From NCBI GenBank assembly GCA_964640855.1, contig CAZXIX010000065.1, positions 1-24,760 of the forward strand: a stretch of 24,760 nt of DNA, written 5' to 3'. The notes beneath the pieces were generated by a model. That model saw nothing but the letters and a program-made list of their open reading frames with translations, searched no databases and was not told the DNA's origin. Shown in pieces: positions 23,697 through 24,760 of this stretch. The first letter of the stretch is position 1. The number at the start of each line of letters is the position of its first letter. Source of the DNA: JAJDFU01 sp964640855 (GTDB taxonomy: Bacteria; Bacteroidota; Bacteroidia; Chitinophagales; Saprospiraceae). The position numbers and the translations under genes are program-made.

Positions 23697-24533
23697 ATGT
23701 TACCCAACTTGAAACGGCTTCGCCATGCGGACCCATCTGCCTTTTTTCTGATCGCCGGTCCTTGTGCCATTGAGAGTGAGGATCTCGCTATGCATACAGC
23801 CGAGAAGATCCTTTCCATAACGGATCGCTTAGCCATACCCTTTATTTTCAAAGGCTCCTACCGGAAGGCCAATCGCTCTCGTTTGGATTCTTTCACGGGT
23901 ATAGGCGATGAGCAAGCGCTCCGCATCCTGGGGAAGGTGAAAGATACCTTTCAGATCCCGGTCACGACCGACATACACGCGGCTCCGGAAGCCGAAAGGG
24001 CTGCGGAATACGTTGACGTATTGCAAATCCCTGCTTTTTTATGCCGGCAGACCGACCTGCTCGTGGCCGCTGCGCAGACCGGCAAGGTAGTCAACATAAA
24101 GAAAGGGCAGTTTCTGAGCCCGGAGGCCATGTTATTTGCCCGTGACAAGGTCTGGGATTCCGGCAATCCCCAGGTTATCCTTACCGAAAGAGGTTCGACT
24201 TTCGGATATCAGGATCTGGTGGTCGATTTTCGAGCCATTCCCACGCTCCAGGCTCTTCAATGCCCGGTTGTGCTGGACTGTACCCACTCCCTGCAGCGGC
24301 CCAACCAATCCACCGGGGTTACCGGAGGACAACCTCGCCTCATAAAGACCATAGCCTCGGCGGGCGTGGCCGCCGGAGTCGACGGCCTGTTTCTGGAAAC
24401 CCATCCCAAGCCGGGAGAAGCCCTCTCGGATGGGGCCAATATGCTGCCGCTGGAACAATTGGAGCCTTTGCTCCGGCAGTTGGTTCGACTCCGAAAAGCC
24501 ATTCAGGAAGACCCCATCATGACCCCTTCTTGA
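23697..24533 (+). CDS. kdsA: 3-deoxy-8-phosphooctulonate synthase (metal-dependent class)
   Basis: 278 aa from the ATG at 23697; the TTG at 23679 in the same frame is less likely. The enzyme condenses phosphoenolpyruvate with arabinose 5-phosphate to make Kdo 8-phosphate for lipopolysaccharide. Conserved blocks are present: FLIAGPCAIESE, FKGSYRKANRSRLDSFTG, TDIHAAPEAE, LQIPAFLCRQTDLL, NIKKGQFLSP, TERGSTFGYQDLVVDFR, DCTHSLQRPN and HPKPGEALSDGANMLPL. Cys23 in GPCAIES replaces the Asn of the E. coli type. With the later His, Glu and Asp (CTH, LETH, SDGAN) it forms the metal site of the metal-dependent class, as in Aquifex. It is consistent with an outer membrane containing Kdo-lipid A and with the acyltransferase at 5219-6136. 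Confidence 0.96.
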   Translation: MLPNLKRLRHADPSAFFLIAGPCAIESEDLAMHTAEKILSITDRLAIPFIFKGSYRKANRSRLDSFTGIGDEQALRILGKVKDTFQIPVTTDIHAAPEAERAAEYVDVLQIPAFLCRQTDLLVAAAQTGKVVNIKKGQFLSPEAMLFARDKVWDSGNPQVILTERGSTFGYQDLVVDFRAIPTLQALQCPVVLDCTHSLQRPNQSTGVTGGQPRLIKTIASAGVAAGVDGLFLETHPKPGEALSDGANMLPLEQLEPLLRQLVRLRKAIQEDPIMTPS

Positions 24534-24607
24534 GAGCGTGATGCCGGAACCCTTATGGGGCTGCCCGATGTTCTTATAGTTTGAGGGTTTGAAAAAAGGA
24601 TACCGAT

Positions 24608-24642
24608 GGCAGTCTCATGGCTTTTCGCGGGATGAGACCGCC
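24608..24642. repeat. Long hairpin 75 bp after kdsA
   Basis: Arms 24608-24618 and 24632-24642 pair at 10 of 11 positions (GTCTCAT/ATGAGAC core, GGC/GCC outer) around a 13-nt loop. No T-run follows, so it is not a normal intrinsic terminator; it may stabilise the 3' end of the kdsA message. Confidence 0.35.
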
Positions 24643-24710
24643 GGGCTTCCAACCTGGATTCAAGCCAGTTGTGTCTTTTTCAGACGATTAACGAATTAAA
24701 GGAAATCACT

Positions 24711-24760
24711 AGTGTCCGGTTAAGAAAATAAATTTTGTGAATAAAATTCTGTTTTTCAGA
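24711..24760. mobile_element. Possible left end of an insertion sequence at the window edge
   Basis: From about 24711 the sequence turns AT-rich and begins with AGTGTCCGGTTAAG, resembling outer ends of IS4-type elements as I remember them. It has no coding content in the visible 50 bp, and the partner end and transposase would lie outside. This is a resemblance only. Confidence 0.25.

Noticed and set aside
1..24760. CRISPR arrays, toxin-antitoxin pairs, restriction or defence systems, prophage genes
   Set aside because: No regularly spaced repeats and no gene with recognisable defence, phage or toxin motifs were found on either strand; the YraN nuclease fold is a housekeeping family.

Overview
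The window looks like chromosomal DNA from a free-living Bacteroidota bacterium, plausibly in or near the Saprospiria. Several intergenic regions carry the Bacteroidota promoter core TAnnTTTG. Shine-Dalgarno sites are weak or absent. The proteins include Bacteroidota-typical OmpA/CarboxypepD fusions, lipoproteins, a multi-HhH ComEA-like protein, an NrtR-type regulator and a Kdo/lipid A enzyme pair. I see no rRNA, tRNA, CRISPR array or complete insertion sequence.

Layout, left to right. A large secreted, probably outer-membrane protein runs off the left edge (minus strand, 1-2770). A candidate ~130-nt minus-strand small RNA lies between it and fadH (2,4-dienoyl-CoA reductase, +). fadH overlaps tail to tail with an LpxL/HtrB-type acyltransferase (-). 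Divergent from that is a NarL-type response regulator (+) whose phosphoacceptor Asp is replaced by Glu. Next is a ~790-bp gene-free stretch holding a candidate structured RNA with a strong terminator, a G9 tract beside a promoter box, and a TA-flanked 23-bp inverted-repeat element just upstream of yraN (+). A GNAT acetyltransferase (-) faces yraN. A ~480-bp gap then leads to a membrane class III nucleotide cyclase (+), a comEC-comEA-like operon (+), a lipoprotein (+) and an NrtR/Nudix regulator (+). A lipoprotein and a double-OmpA protein follow on the minus strand, then lepA (+). After another gap with a candidate 31-aa membrane peptide come an ECF sigma factor and its RskA-type anti-sigma factor (-), divergent from a secreted fasciclin protein (+). 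The window closes with a membrane metallophosphoesterase (-), kdsA (+) and a right-edge sequence that may be the end of an insertion sequence.

How genes may work together. KdsA and the acyltransferase belong to Kdo-lipid A synthesis. ComEC and the HhH protein would form the DNA-uptake channel and periplasmic DNA receptor. The sigma/RskA pair next to a fasciclin gene recalls the mycobacterial SigK-RskA-MPT70/83 circuit and is the most attractive regulatory module here. The other genes are mostly single housekeeping units. The non-coding signals (candidate sRNA, TIR element, G9 promoter tract, candidate structured RNA) are the likeliest places for something undescribed. All functional calls come from reading the sequence, without database searches.
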